A stretch of DNA of 57,393 nucleotides. Origin: CAZKVJ01 sp964556225 (GTDB taxonomy: Bacteria; Actinomycetota; Acidimicrobiia; Acidimicrobiales; Ilumatobacteraceae). The notes below the pieces were generated by a model, which saw only the letters and a program-made list of their open reading frames with translations, searched no databases and was not told the DNA's origin. The stretch's first letter is position 1. Every line of letters begins with the position of its first letter. The DNA lies in NCBI GenBank assembly GCA_964556225.1, contig CAZKVJ010000020.1, forward strand, positions 1-57,393, in the 5' to 3' direction. A program made the translations under genes and the position numbers. This document shows positions 31,791-42,479 of this stretch, piece by piece.

Positions 31791-33191
31791 TCAGGTGGGG
31801 GGTGGGGTGATGAGGGACTCGAGCGTGTTGAGCTCGTGCTCCATCAGCTCGGCGATGCGCTCTGGGTCGGGGACCAGCTCCGGGCTGGTGAAGATGCCGA
31901 TGTCTACCTGCTCGCCGTGGCTGAACACCGACACGTTCACCCCCATCCCGAGCAGCAGCGGCCCCATCGGGATCATCGCCCGCAGCGGCGCCCCGGCGAC
32001 GTACAGCGGTAGGCGGGGCCCGGGGACGTTCGACACCACCAGGTTCACCGTCGGCGGCGCCTTGTCGAGCTGCAGCGCGGTGTAGGCCCGGGCGAACAGG
32101 CCGAGCATCCCGGGGGTCATCGTCTCGGTGAGCCCGACGTAGCGGTGCTCGTTGACCGCCTTGTGCAGCGTCTTGGCGTCGAGCGTGCTCTCGACCAGCG
32201 CATGCAGGCGCTCGAGCGGGTCGGCGACGTTGGTGGGCAGGCGCACGAACATGCTGCCCACCTTGCTGCCCACGACGTTGTCGCCGTTGGTGCGCAGCGA
32301 CACCGGGCACTGCACCACCAACGGCTGGGAGGGCAGATCGTCGTAGTCGAGCAGGTAGGTCCGCAGGGCACCCGTGACCATGGCCAGCACGACGTCGTTC
32401 ACCTTCACGCCCAGCTCGCGCCGCACGTCGAGCACCCGGTCGAGATCGAGCGTCAGCCACCCCAGCGCCCGCCGGTGCGTGAACGGCCCGTTCAACCGGG
32501 TGCGGGGCGCAGTGAGCGGGATGGCGGGTTTGGCGCCGGGCCGCAGCCGGGCCGCCGCCGCCACGGCTTGGCGCACGCTCTGGCCGGCGAAGGTGACCAT
32601 GCCGACCGACGTGCGGACCGTGCTGTTCAGCAGGCCCTGGGCGAAGCGGGTCAGGGGCGGAGGTGCCTCGCCGGCGATCGGTTCGCGCCACGTGTCGACG
32701 GGCGGGCGGGGCTCGGGCGTGACGTCGAGCATGATCTCCATCAGGCCCGCACCGGAGACGCCGTCGACCAGCGCGTGGTGCATCTTGGTGAGCACCCCGA
32801 CCGTGCCGTCCTCCAGGCCGTCGATGTAGTAGCACTCCCACAGTGGCCGGCTGCGGTCGAGCTTCGACGACAGCAGCTCGCACACCAGCTGGTTGAGCGC
32901 CCGGTGGTCGCCGGGTGGTGGCACCGTGAGGCGGCGGAGGTGGTACTCGGGGTCGATCTCACCGGCTTCCACCCAGTGGGGCCGGTCCACCCCGAGCGGT
33001 GTGTCGACCAGACGCCAGCGGAACTGGGGCAGCTCCGGGAGTCGCTGCAGGAGCACGTCTCGGGCGCGGTCGAGCGAGAAGGCGCCGTTGGAGGCTTCGA
33101 CGTCGACGATCGCGAGCGCTCCGACGTGCATGTGCCACGCCGGCGTCTCGGCGTAGAGGAACGCCGCGTCCTGGCTGGAGAGCTGTCGCAT
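31791..33191 (-). CDS. WS/DGAT-type acyltransferase
   Basis: A 466-aa wax ester synthase/diacylglycerol acyltransferase that joins acyl-CoA to an alcohol or diacylglycerol for storage lipid. The active-site HHALVDG is at residues 138-144. N-terminal SSQDAAFLYAETP and the late NVPGPRLPLYVAGA block are family hallmarks. ATG 33191 has GAGAGGGG at good spacing; GTG 33197 is also possible. A 10-base tandem repeat (CCGAGGGGA) lies at the convergent 3' junction, 31755-31780. Confidence 0.9.
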   Translation of the reverse strand: MRQLSSQDAAFLYAETPAWHMHVGALAIVDVEASNGAFSLDRARDVLLQRLPELPQFRWRLVDTPLGVDRPHWVEAGEIDPEYHLRRLTVPPPGDHRALNQLVCELLSSKLDRSRPLWECYYIDGLEDGTVGVLTKMHHALVDGVSGAGLMEIMLDVTPEPRPPVDTWREPIAGEAPPPLTRFAQGLLNSTVRTSVGMVTFAGQSVRQAVAAAARLRPGAKPAIPLTAPRTRLNGPFTHRRALGWLTLDLDRVLDVRRELGVKVNDVVLAMVTGALRTYLLDYDDLPSQPLVVQCPVSLRTNGDNVVGSKVGSMFVRLPTNVADPLERLHALVESTLDAKTLHKAVNEHRYVGLTETMTPGMLGLFARAYTALQLDKAPPTVNLVVSNVPGPRLPLYVAGAPLRAMIPMGPLLLGMGVNVSVFSHGEQVDIGIFTSPELVPDPERIAELMEHELNTLESLITPPPT

Positions 33192-33284
33192 CGGCACCCC
33201 CTCTCGGTGCTCCCGGTCCCGGTGACGCTACACCCGCGCTGAGCGCACTTCGTCGGGGCGGCACGGCGCGGCGAGACTGTGCCC

Positions 33285-34490
33285 ATGGCGATCGCACTGT
33301 TCGTCCTCGGCCTGCTGGCAGCGCTGGTCACGCTGCTCGGCCTGCTCAGCCCCCGGCGCCCGTACGTCGCGGTACCGATCACGTTCTTCGCGTCGTGGCT
33401 GGCCCAGGACCTGGCCCCGTTCCACCTCGCCGCCCAGGTTCTGGTGACCGCGCTGCTGGTTGCGCTCGGTGCGCTCGCCAGCAGCTGGGGCGTGGCCGGG
33501 TTGGTGCTGATGGTGCTCTCGTGGGTCGGCCTGGCCGTGCTCTGGTGGTGGCAGCGTGCCGCCGCCCCGGCGCTCGATGCCGGCCTGCGCGAGCTGCTCG
33601 GTGAGGCGGCCGCCGGCCCGAGCGTCGCCGCGGAGAAGGTCCCCCTCGGCGTGCTGCTCCGCCCCTTCAACGCGTCGCTCGAAGGCGTCACCCGGGTCAA
33701 GGGCCTGACGTACGGCGAGCACCGCCGGCACCGGCTCGACGTGCTGAAGCCGGCCGACGGCCGCACCGGCTGTCCCGTGCTGCTGCAGGTGCACGGCGGC
33801 GGGTGGATCATCGGCAACAAGCGCGAGCAGGGCCAGCCGCTCATGCGCCACCTCGCCCGCAACGGCTGGGTGTGCGTCGCCATCAACTACCGGCTCAGCC
33901 CGAAGGCCAAGTTCCCGGACCACCTCGTCGACGTGAAGCGGGCCATCGCCTGGATCCGCGAGCACGCCGCCGAGCACGGCGGCGACCCCGGCTACGTCGC
34001 CATCACCGGCGGGTCGGCGGGTGGTCACCTGTGCGCGCTCGCGGCGCTCACCGCCAACGACCCTCGCTTCCAGCCCGGGTTCGAACACGTCGACACCTCG
34101 CTGAAGGCCGCCGTGCCGTTCTACGGCGTGTACGACTTCCTGGATCGCAACGACCTGAAGCGCCAGAAGATGACCCCGCTCCTGCAGAAGTACGTGATGC
34201 AGTGCGACCCCCAGGCCGGGCGGGCGCTGTGGGAGGCCGCCTCGCCGCTCGACCACGTGCGTGCCGACGCCCCGCCGTTCCTCGTGATCGAAGGCGCCGT
34301 CGACACGCTCGTGTGGCGGGAGGAGGCGCACGAGTTCGTCAGGGGGCTGCGGGCCGTGTCTAGCGCACCGGTCGGCTACGTGGAGATCCCCCACGCCCAG
34401 CACGCCTTCGACGTGATGGTGAACCGGCGTAGCGTGCACACCGTGCGCGCCGTCGAGCGGTTCTTGGAGTGGGTGCGAGCCGGTGCGTGA
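33285..34490 (+). CDS. Alpha/beta hydrolase, hormone-sensitive-lipase-like esterase
   Basis: A 401-aa protein. Three or four N-terminal membrane helices (residues 1-95) are followed by the HSL-type hydrolase: oxyanion HGGGW near residue 170, nucleophile elbow GGSAGGH near 245, Asp in the region EGAVDTLV and His in PHAQHAF. Likely a membrane-bound esterase or lipase. The next gene starts 8 bases before its stop, so the two form a pair. The substrate is unknown; WS/DGAT next door suggests lipid work. Confidence 0.85.
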   Translation: MAIALFVLGLLAALVTLLGLLSPRRPYVAVPITFFASWLAQDLAPFHLAAQVLVTALLVALGALASSWGVAGLVLMVLSWVGLAVLWWWQRAAAPALDAGLRELLGEAAAGPSVAAEKVPLGVLLRPFNASLEGVTRVKGLTYGEHRRHRLDVLKPADGRTGCPVLLQVHGGGWIIGNKREQGQPLMRHLARNGWVCVAINYRLSPKAKFPDHLVDVKRAIAWIREHAAEHGGDPGYVAITGGSAGGHLCALAALTANDPRFQPGFEHVDTSLKAAVPFYGVYDFLDRNDLKRQKMTPLLQKYVMQCDPQAGRALWEAASPLDHVRADAPPFLVIEGAVDTLVWREEAHEFVRGLRAVSSAPVGYVEIPHAQHAFDVMVNRRSVHTVRAVERFLEWVRAGA

Positions 34491-36471
34491 CCACGAGCAT
34501 CGCCTCACGCTCGGACAGGTCCTGCGCCGCACGCTGACCGTCACCGTCGTCAACACGGTCGCGCTGCTGATCGCGGCGTGGATCATGCCGAGCTTCTCGA
34601 TCGACAGCGGCGGCGACGCCCTGCTGGCCGGGTTCGTCCTGGGCCTGGTCGACGGCGTGCTGTGGCCGATGCTGTCGGTCCTGATCGTGCCGCTGTCCGT
34701 GCTGACGCTGGGCCTCGGCGCCATCTTGCTGAACGCGCTGTTCGTGCTGCTCGTGCTCGACGCTCTGCCGGGCATCACCCTCGACGGCTTCGGCCCGGCG
34801 GTGGTGCTGGTGGTGCTGCTGTCGATCCTCACCACCCTGGTCAGCACCGTGCTGTCGGTGGACGACGATGCCTGGTTCGACCGGCGAATGGCGGCCGCCA
34901 CCCGCCGGCGGGCCAAGGACGTGCCGCACTCCGACGTGCCCGGGTTCGCGTTCGTGCAGATCGACGGCCTGGCGGCGGCGGTGCTGCGCCGGGCCATTGC
35001 CAGCGGCGACGCCCCCCATCTGTCGCGCTTGGTGCACGACGGCACCCACACCCTCGTCGACTGGGAGACCGACTGGTCGTCGCAGACCGGCGTGAGCCAG
35101 TGCGGGATCCTCCACGGCAGCAACGCCGACATGCCGGCGTTCCGGTGGGTCGAGAAGGACACCGGGCTGGTGGTGGTGTCGAACCACCCGAAGTCGGCAG
35201 CCGAGATCGAGGCCCGCCACAGCGACGGCCACGGCCTGCTGGCCCACCACGGCAGCAGCTACGGCAACCTGTTCAGCGGCGACGCGGAGCGGGCTGTGCT
35301 CACCATGAGCGTGGTGGGGAAGAAGAAGGAGGGCCGCATCGGCGCCGGCTACGGCCGCTACTTCTCTCACCCGTACCACGCGGTGCGCACGGCGGTGTCG
35401 TTCGTGACCGAGGTGTTCCGTGAGCGCCGGGCGGCGCGCGACCAGATCCGTCGTGGCGTCGAGCCGCGGGTGTCCCGGAGCTGGACGTACGCCTTCCTGC
35501 GGTCGTTCACCACCGTCATCAGCCGCGACGTCAGCGTGCAGGGCATCCTCGAGGACATCAGCGAGGGGCGGGCGGCCATCTACGTCGACTTCTTGGGCTA
35601 CGACGAGGTGTCCCACCACAGCGGCCCCGAGCGGGCCGACACGCTGGCGGTGCTGCGCGACCTCGACCGCCAGATCGCCCGCATCCACCGCAGCTTCCAG
35701 TGGGCGCCGCGGCCGTACCACCTGGTGGTGCTGAGCGACCACGGCCAGACCCAGGGTGCCCCGTTCGAGCAGCGCGCCGGTGAGTCGCTGGCCGCGGTCG
35801 TCGAGCGCCTCGTCGGGCAGGTCAGCACCGGGCAGGCCGACGCCGACGAGGAGAAGGGCCGCACCGAGTCGACGGCGATGTTCCGTGCCGCTCGCGGCAA
35901 GGTGAAAGACGAGGAGGCGGCGACGACGGGCACCATGGTGCTGGCGTCGGGGAACCTGGCCCTCATCTACCTGATGTCCGAGAAGCGCCGCCTCACGCTG
36001 GAGGAGATCGACGAGCGCCACCCGCAGCTGGTGGCCGGCCTGGTCGAGCACCCGGCGATCGGGTTCGTGCTGGCGCGCAGCGCCGCCCGGGGTGCGGTGG
36101 TCATCGGTCGCAGCGGCCGGCACTGGCTCGACGAGGGCGTGGTCGACGGCGACGACCCGCTGGTGCCGTTCGGCGAGTCGGCGGCCGCGAAGGTGCGCCG
36201 GGTCGACGGCTTCCCGCACGTGGCCGACCTGATGGTCAACAGCGTGATCGACCCCGCCACCGACGAGGTCGCCGCGTTCGAGCACCAGGTCGGCTCGCAT
36301 GGTGGCCTCGGCGGCCCGCAGACCCACCCGTTCCTGCTCCACCCGGCGTCGCTGTCGGCCCCGGCCGAGCCGATCGTCGGTGCGGTGGGCATCCACCGCC
36401 AGTTGAAGACGTGGATGGTCGAGGCCGGCCAACCCGTGGCCCGCCCCTGGCTCGACGCCCCCTCGCCCTGA
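34483..36471 (+). CDS. Phage-holin-like membrane domain fused to alkaline-phosphatase-fold phosphodiesterase
   Basis: A 662-aa protein. Residues 10-125 form the four-helix holin-like domain (LIAAWIMPSFSI, VLTLGLGAILLNALF). The rest is a type I phosphodiesterase/nucleotide pyrophosphatase fold: FVQIDGL with the first metal Asp, the TGVSQ nucleophile region, DFLGYDEVSHHSGP and VLSDHGQTQG with metal Asp/His. The likely nucleophile is the Thr or Ser in SSQTGVSQ. This fusion recurs in actinobacteria. It may cut a phosphodiester in the envelope. The stop is followed 25 bases later by hairpin E3. Confidence 0.8.
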   Translation: MRDHEHRLTLGQVLRRTLTVTVVNTVALLIAAWIMPSFSIDSGGDALLAGFVLGLVDGVLWPMLSVLIVPLSVLTLGLGAILLNALFVLLVLDALPGITLDGFGPAVVLVVLLSILTTLVSTVLSVDDDAWFDRRMAAATRRRAKDVPHSDVPGFAFVQIDGLAAAVLRRAIASGDAPHLSRLVHDGTHTLVDWETDWSSQTGVSQCGILHGSNADMPAFRWVEKDTGLVVVSNHPKSAAEIEARHSDGHGLLAHHGSSYGNLFSGDAERAVLTMSVVGKKKEGRIGAGYGRYFSHPYHAVRTAVSFVTEVFRERRAARDQIRRGVEPRVSRSWTYAFLRSFTTVISRDVSVQGILEDISEGRAAIYVDFLGYDEVSHHSGPERADTLAVLRDLDRQIARIHRSFQWAPRPYHLVVLSDHGQTQGAPFEQRAGESLAAVVERLVGQVSTGQADADEEKGRTESTAMFRAARGKVKDEEAATTGTMVLASGNLALIYLMSEKRRLTLEEIDERHPQLVAGLVEHPAIGFVLARSAARGAVVIGRSGRHWLDEGVVDGDDPLVPFGESAAAKVRRVDGFPHVADLMVNSVIDPATDEVAAFEHQVGSHGGLGGPQTHPFLLHPASLSAPAEPIVGAVGIHRQLKTWMVEAGQPVARPWLDAPSP

Positions 36472-36495
36472 CCACCCGCCGTCTGCCCATCCCTT

Positions 36496-36574
36496 CCCGG
36501 TTCTGGGCACAACGAATCGGCCGCACGCGGCTCTGACCAGCGCAGACGCTCACCGGCGTGTGCCCAGAACCGGG
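36496..36574. repeat. Family E hairpin element 3 (3' side of the AbiEi/DUF559 gene)
   Basis: Perfect 16-bp inverted ends, CCCGGTTCTGGGCACA (36496-36511) and TGTGCCCAGAACCGGG (36559-36574), the best pair in the family. The right half lies inside the coding end of the minus gene, so it specifies that protein's last residues (PVLGTRR). Confidence 0.85.
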
Positions 36575-37500
36575 CGAGCGGGGTCGAGGTGCTCCCAGAG
36601 GGTGGCCACCACGTACTCCGGATCGCCGATCACCTGGCTCGTGGTGAACTCCAGCACGGCGAAGCCCTGACGTTGCAGGATGTTGCGCCGGCGCGCATCC
36701 TTGGCGCGCTCGACCTCCGAGCTGTGGCCCCGGCACCCGTTGACCTCCACGACCACCCGCGCGTCGGTCCACTCGAAGTCGACCCGAGCCACGATCCTCC
36801 CGGCGCTGTGGTGCACGACCTGGCACCGCGGCGGCGCCAGCCCTGCGGTCCGCACCAGCCGGAGGAAGCGCCGCTCGAGGTTCGAGTGCCCACCGCCGTC
36901 GAGCAGCAGCTCGTCGAGCAAGCGCACGCCCGTCCACCCCTGCCGTCGAAGCCGGCCGATCCGCCGGCGCAGTGTGGGGAGCGACGTGAGGCGGCGCCGG
37001 ATGGCCTGATCGATCGCGTCGCCGAGCCGTTGCGGGCCGATGCCGGTCGCCGCGAGATCGATCAGCGTTCGGGTGACGTTCGTGACCCTGAGGCCGTCGA
37101 CGTGGCGGACATCCGTCGGGAGCAGCTCACGGGTGGAGTGCACCGCCCACGGCCCGCGCCGTCGCCCGCGGGCCTCACGTGGGACGACGAACTGCACGGG
37201 CGCGGGCGGGAAGTCGTCGAGCTCCAAGAGGGCGGCGGCCGCCTCCAGACCGATCGCAGCACGGGGACCGAGCCAGGCGAGCCCGGCGGCCAGCTGCAGC
37301 TTCCAGGTCTCGGGCGTGCCTGCGTGGCGCCAGACGCCGGGCGCGAGCCGGATCCAGCGCTGCGTGCGCTCCCTCTCTCTCCTCAGCGCCGGCGGGACGC
37401 GCAGAGCGTCGAGATCGGGACGGCAGAACACGCCGTGGCGCTGCTCCGCAATGGCCGCCAGCGCGGCGTCGTAGGTGGAGTGATCTTCGATGTGCTGCAT
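36550..37500 (-). CDS. AbiEi-type antitoxin-domain / DUF559 protein
   Basis: A 316-aa protein. The N-terminal helix-turn-helix AAIAEQRHGVFCRPDLDAL is typical of the AbiEi antitoxin domain. The middle GLAWLGPRAAIGLEAAAALLEL is conserved. The C-terminus is a DUF559, very-short-patch-repair-like nuclease fold: RVDFEWTDARVVVEVNGC gives the D and E-x-x metal residues, then RRRNILQRQGFAVLEFTTSQV. No toxin partner is adjacent. Start at the ATG encoding MQHIEDH; earlier in-frame ATGs exist. The gene is bracketed by hairpins E3 and E4 and has a scrambled paralogue at 3970-4534, so the family moves or duplicates in this genome. Confidence 0.82.
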   Translation of the reverse strand: MQHIEDHSTYDAALAAIAEQRHGVFCRPDLDALRVPPALRRERERTQRWIRLAPGVWRHAGTPETWKLQLAAGLAWLGPRAAIGLEAAAALLELDDFPPAPVQFVVPREARGRRRGPWAVHSTRELLPTDVRHVDGLRVTNVTRTLIDLAATGIGPQRLGDAIDQAIRRRLTSLPTLRRRIGRLRRQGWTGVRLLDELLLDGGGHSNLERRFLRLVRTAGLAPPRCQVVHHSAGRIVARVDFEWTDARVVVEVNGCRGHSSEVERAKDARRRNILQRQGFAVLEFTTSQVIGDPEYVVATLWEHLDPARPVLGTRR

Positions 37501-37555
37501 GCTCAGCATGTGTGCACGACCCGCGTTCGACGGAAGTCCGCTGACGAGAGTCCGC

Positions 37556-37626
37556 GTTCTGGGCACATCGCTCGTGCGGAGAACCAGGTCGGATGGGTCG
37601 AGCGAGCCAGGTGCTGTGCCCAGAAC
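37556..37626. repeat. Family E hairpin element 4 (5' side of the AbiEi/DUF559 gene)
   Basis: Perfect 12-bp ends, GTTCTGGGCACA (37556-37567) and TGTGCCCAGAAC (37615-37626). Inner TCGCTCG and CGAGCGA add 7 more pairs. It lies in a divergent promoter region, so it cannot be just a terminator. Confidence 0.85.
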
Positions 37627-37686
37627 CCGACCGCTGCGTCGGAGTGACCGACTAGGTTGCCGACGGCACAGCTTGGGGGAGGGGTC

Positions 37687-38935
37687 ATGACATCAGCGGC
37701 GAAGGCCGATACGAAGGGCCGCAAGCTCGCCCGCGGTGTGCTGCTGGTCGTGGCCGGCATCATGCTGGTGCTGAGCGTCGTGGCGGTGTGGACGCGGAAC
37801 TTCCTGCTGAACACCGATCGCTACGTGGAGACGGTGGCACCGCTGGCCGACGACCCGGCCATCCAGGAGGCGGCGGCCGCCCGCATCGCCGACGAGGTGA
37901 CCAAGGCCATCGACGTCCAGTCGATCCTCGACGACCTGCTCCCCTCCGGCGCCGGAGCGGTGCTGGCCGGTCCGATCGAGTCGGCGCTGGGCACGGCGGT
38001 CGACACGGCCTCGGCGCGGATCCTCGACAGCGACGCGTTCCAGAAGGTGTGGGACGAGGCCAACCGGATCGCCCATGTGCAGGTACGCCGGTTGCTCACC
38101 GGCGAGGGCAACATCGAGGTGGTGAACGGGCGCGTCGTGCTCGACCTCACCCCGATCATCCAGAACGTGATGTCAGAGCTCGAGGACCGCGGTATCGGGA
38201 TCGTCAAGAACATCCCCATCAACCAGGTGGCCATCCAGCTCAACCTGTTCAACGCCGACAACCTGGAGAAGGTGAACTCGGCCACGGACCTGCTGCAGAA
38301 GCTGTCCTACGTGCTGCCGATCCTGATGATCATCTGCGTCGCCGCCGCGGTGTGGCTCTCGCGTGAGCGGCGCCGCACGTGGGTCGCGGTCGGCGTGACG
38401 TTCATGATCTCGGCGCTGATCCTGGCCGTGGGCATCCGCTTCGGGCGCAGCGCCTACCTCGACAGCCTCACCGAGCTCGACGTGAGCAAAGAGGCCGCGT
38501 CGTCGGCGTTCGACATCGTCACCCGGTTCCTGCGCACGGGCGTGCGGTTCCTCTTCTTCCTGGGCGTGGCGTTCGTGATCGTCGCCTGGGTGCTCGGGCC
38601 GAGCAGCTCGGCGCAGTGGGTGCGCGACCTGGTGCTGCCGAGGGGCGAGCGCACCGGCGAGGGTGGCGGGGTCAGCCGCTTCGTGGCCGCCCACCAGCGG
38701 GGGCTGCAGTGGGTGGCGCTGGTGCTGGTGGCGCTGCTCGTCATCAGCCGGGACCACCCCAAGGGCTGGACGGTGTTCTGGGCGCTGGTGGTGCTCGGCG
38801 GGGCGGTGGTGGTCATCGAGTGGATCGCTGCCCGCGCGCCGCTGTCCGCTGGTTCGCACGAGCCGGGCGACGGTTCGTCCGACGATGCCGGCGCGCCGCC
38901 CGCCGGCACGCCGCCGAACGACAGCGAGGCGACGC

Positions 38936-38946
<11 letters not shown>
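37687..38946 (+). CDS. Multi-helix membrane protein of unknown function
   Basis: A 419-aa protein. An N-terminal helix (GVLLVVAGIMLVLSVVAVW) is followed by a large extracytoplasmic helical domain (NTDRYVETVAPLADDPAIQ, QSILDDLLP) and then five more helices from residue 205. The TDRYVETVAPLA block occurs in many actinobacterial membrane proteins of unknown role. ATG with GGGGGAGGGG upstream. Its last 11 bases overlap the 3' end of the acyl-CoA dehydrogenase gene on the other strand. Confidence 0.75.
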
Positions 38947-40732
<1,786 letters not shown>

Positions 40733-40741
40733 GCCCCCAGG

Positions 40742-41569
40742 CTACGGGCGGCTCAGCAGCAGCGGCCCGGTCGGTCGGGCGGAGGACCAGCGGGCGTCGA
40801 GGCCGACCATCGTGGCGACGATCAGCCCGGCCACGGCGGCGTCGAGCCACCAGTGGTTGGCCGTGCTCACGATGGCGATGAACGTGAGCGCCGGGTGGGC
40901 CCCGAACAGGTACCGGGAGCGGCTGCGCACGGCCATCATCCCGCCCCAGGCCACGATGAGCGCCCAGCCGAAGTGCAGCGACGGCATGGCGGCGATCTGG
41001 TTGGCCACACTGGCCAGGCGGTCCGGCTTGTAGATCTCCGGGCCCCAGCGGGCGATGGTGTCGACGAACCCGCCGCCCGGGTAGAGCCGCGGCGGGGCCA
41101 GCGGGTAGACGATGTGGATCACCAGGCCGATGAGCGTGGTGCCGATGAGCACCCGGCGCACATGCGGGTACACCTGGGCGTGGAACGTGTAGAGCCACAC
41201 CAGGGCCACGACCATGACCGGGAAGTGGGCGTACGCGTAGTAGTGGTTGACGAACCAGACGACGATCGGGTGGTCGAGCACCAGCCCGTGCAGGTCGGCC
41301 TCGTGGTACAGGCCGAGGGCGCGCTCGAAGCTGATCACCTGTCGAGCGTGGTCGAGGGCCTCGTTGAACTGGTCGCGGGTCAGCCGGCGGGCCAGGCGGT
41401 ACCCCTGGTAGAGGGGGATGATGATGACCAGCTCCCACATGAGCGCGGCGCCGAAGCGGCTGTGCCACCAGCGGGCGATCGGGTCCCGGTCGGGCGGCTC
41501 GTGGTCGCTCGGAGCGCGGGCGACGACGTGGACCAGCTCGACGTCGTGCGTGCTCGTCTCCGTGGGCAT
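40742..41569 (-). CDS. PAP2-superfamily membrane phosphatase / Aur1-like
   Basis: A 275-aa protein with five or six membrane helices. PAP2 motifs: YPLAPPRLYPG, then AAMPSLHFGWAL with the Ser-x-x-His signature and STANHWWLDAAVAG with the third His and Asp. The layout fits the Aur1/Ipt1-like lipid phosphotransferase group. Start at MPTETST, preceded by AGGAGG at 8 bases. It lies 9 bases upstream of the acyl-CoA dehydrogenase start on the same strand. Lipid substrate unknown. Confidence 0.85.
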   Translation of the reverse strand: MPTETSTHDVELVHVVARAPSDHEPPDRDPIARWWHSRFGAALMWELVIIIPLYQGYRLARRLTRDQFNEALDHARQVISFERALGLYHEADLHGLVLDHPIVVWFVNHYYAYAHFPVMVVALVWLYTFHAQVYPHVRRVLIGTTLIGLVIHIVYPLAPPRLYPGGGFVDTIARWGPEIYKPDRLASVANQIAAMPSLHFGWALIVAWGGMMAVRSRSRYLFGAHPALTFIAIVSTANHWWLDAAVAGLIVATMVGLDARWSSARPTGPLLLSRP

Positions 41570-41587
41570 CGGTGCGACCTCCTGCCC

Positions 41588-41611
41588 CCAGTGGCGTGGC
41601 CGTGCCACTGG
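41588..41611. terminator. Short GC hairpin upstream of the PAP2 gene
   Basis: CCAGTGGC (41588-41595) and GCCACTGG (41604-41611) pair perfectly around an 8-base loop, in the gap between two minus-strand genes. No T-run follows on either strand. Terminator or attenuator role is a guess. Confidence 0.3.
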
Positions 41612-41654
41612 TCACGGTAGTCGCAGGGTGTCGCAGGATGCACAGGGGAATCGG

Positions 41655-41858
41655 TCACATCGAGCCGAGCCCGGCCCGCTGCTCTCGCCGGCCGGCCTCG
41701 TCGGCGCTCCAGGCGCCGAGCGGCTCGGGCGGACGGCACTCGAAGCACTCCACCCACTGCGCCGTCGAGTCCCACCACGCCGTCTTGCCCGCCGCCACGG
41801 GCCGTGCGCAGTGGATGCACGTCGCCTCGTACCGAAGCCTCACCACCAGTGCCGCCAT
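41655..41858 (-). CDS. Small four-cysteine zinc-ribbon-like protein
   Basis: About 67 aa from ATG 41858; ATG 41870 is also possible. Cys pairs CIHC and CFEC, 27 residues apart, look like a single zinc site. Between them is VAAGKTAWWDSTAQWVE, a pattern I have seen in zinc-ribbon modules of actinobacterial nuclease-like proteins. The C-terminal tail is charged. No partner is obvious. Probably real because of the clean Cys spacing. Confidence 0.55.
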   Translation of the reverse strand: MAALVVRLRYEATCIHCARPVAAGKTAWWDSTAQWVECFECRPPEPLGAWSADEAGRREQRAGLGSM

Positions 41859-41907
41859 GACCTCTTTCATCGGCACCCGTGAGAACTTTCTGAAGTCTTG
41901 ACCCATC

Positions 41908-41955
41908 GCGTTTGGTCGACATTCCAGCAGAAATGCTGGCAAGTCGACCAAACGC
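41908..41955. repeat. Two-tier perfect hairpin with GAAA loop
   Basis: Outer arms GCGTTTGGTCGAC (41908-41920) and GTCGACCAAACGC (41943-41955) pair at all 13 positions. After a 3x3 internal loop an inner stem CCAGCA/TGCTGG closes on GAAA, a GNRA tetraloop. It sits between divergent genes, 20 bases before the macrodomain ATG, so it would lie in that mRNA's 5' leader or act as a DNA operator. Confidence 0.75.
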
Positions 41956-41975
41956 AGGGGTGGCAGGCTGGAGGG

Positions 41976-42479
41976 ATGGCAGTGGTGAGGGTGGTGCGGG
42001 GGAGTGTGGTCGACCAGGACGTCGACGCGATCGTGAACGCGGCGAACGAGCACCTGGCCCACGGTGGTGGGCTGGCGGCGGCGATCGCCCGGGCGGCGGG
42101 CCCCGAGCTGCAGGACGCCAGCGACGACGTGGCGCCCTGCCCCACCGGCGAGGTCCGGGTCACGCCCGGGTTCCGGCTGAAGGCCCGCTGGGTCATCCAC
42201 GCCGTCGGCCCGGTCTGGCACGGCGGCACCCGAGGCGAGGCGGAGCTGCTGGCCAGCTGCTACCGCGAGGCGCTGCGGGCCGCCGACGGGCTGGGCGCCC
42301 GCTCGATCGCTGTCCCGCCGCTGTCCGTGGGCATCTTCGGCTACCCGCTGGAGGAGGGCTGCGCCGTCGCCGTGTCCACGCTGGCCGCCACGCCCACCGC
42401 CGTCACCGACGTGCGCGTGGTGGGCTTCACCGAGTCCGAGGTCGCCGCGCTCACCGCGGCGCTCGAGGACCTGGGCTGA
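41976..42479 (+). CDS. Macrodomain protein (ADP-ribose/O-acetyl-ADP-ribose hydrolase-like)
   Basis: A 167-aa stand-alone macrodomain. DAIVNAANEHLAHGGGLAAAIARAAG is the ADP-ribose-binding and catalytic loop (Asn-Ala-Ala-Asn, then Gly-Gly-Gly); SVGIFGYPLEEGC is the second phosphate loop. It would bind or remove ADP-ribose marks or O-acetyl-ADP-ribose. GGAGGG precedes the ATG; the perfect hairpin is directly upstream. Its stop overlaps the ATG of the MBL hydrolase, so the two are coupled. Confidence 0.9.
   Translation: MAVVRVVRGSVVDQDVDAIVNAANEHLAHGGGLAAAIARAAGPELQDASDDVAPCPTGEVRVTPGFRLKARWVIHAVGPVWHGGTRGEAELLASCYREALRAADGLGARSIAVPPLSVGIFGYPLEEGCAVAVSTLAATPTAVTDVRVVGFTESEVAALTAALEDLG

Noticed and set aside
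30847..32883. A 678-aa minus-strand open frame over the surface protein and WS/DGAT genes
   Set aside because: Antisense or out-of-frame to both; Arg/Gly/Ala-rich without motifs.
36496..37626. E elements as integron attC sites
   Set aside because: attC sites begin RYYYAAC and end GTTRRRY; E elements begin GTT and end AAC, the opposite outer polarity, and no integrase is in the window.
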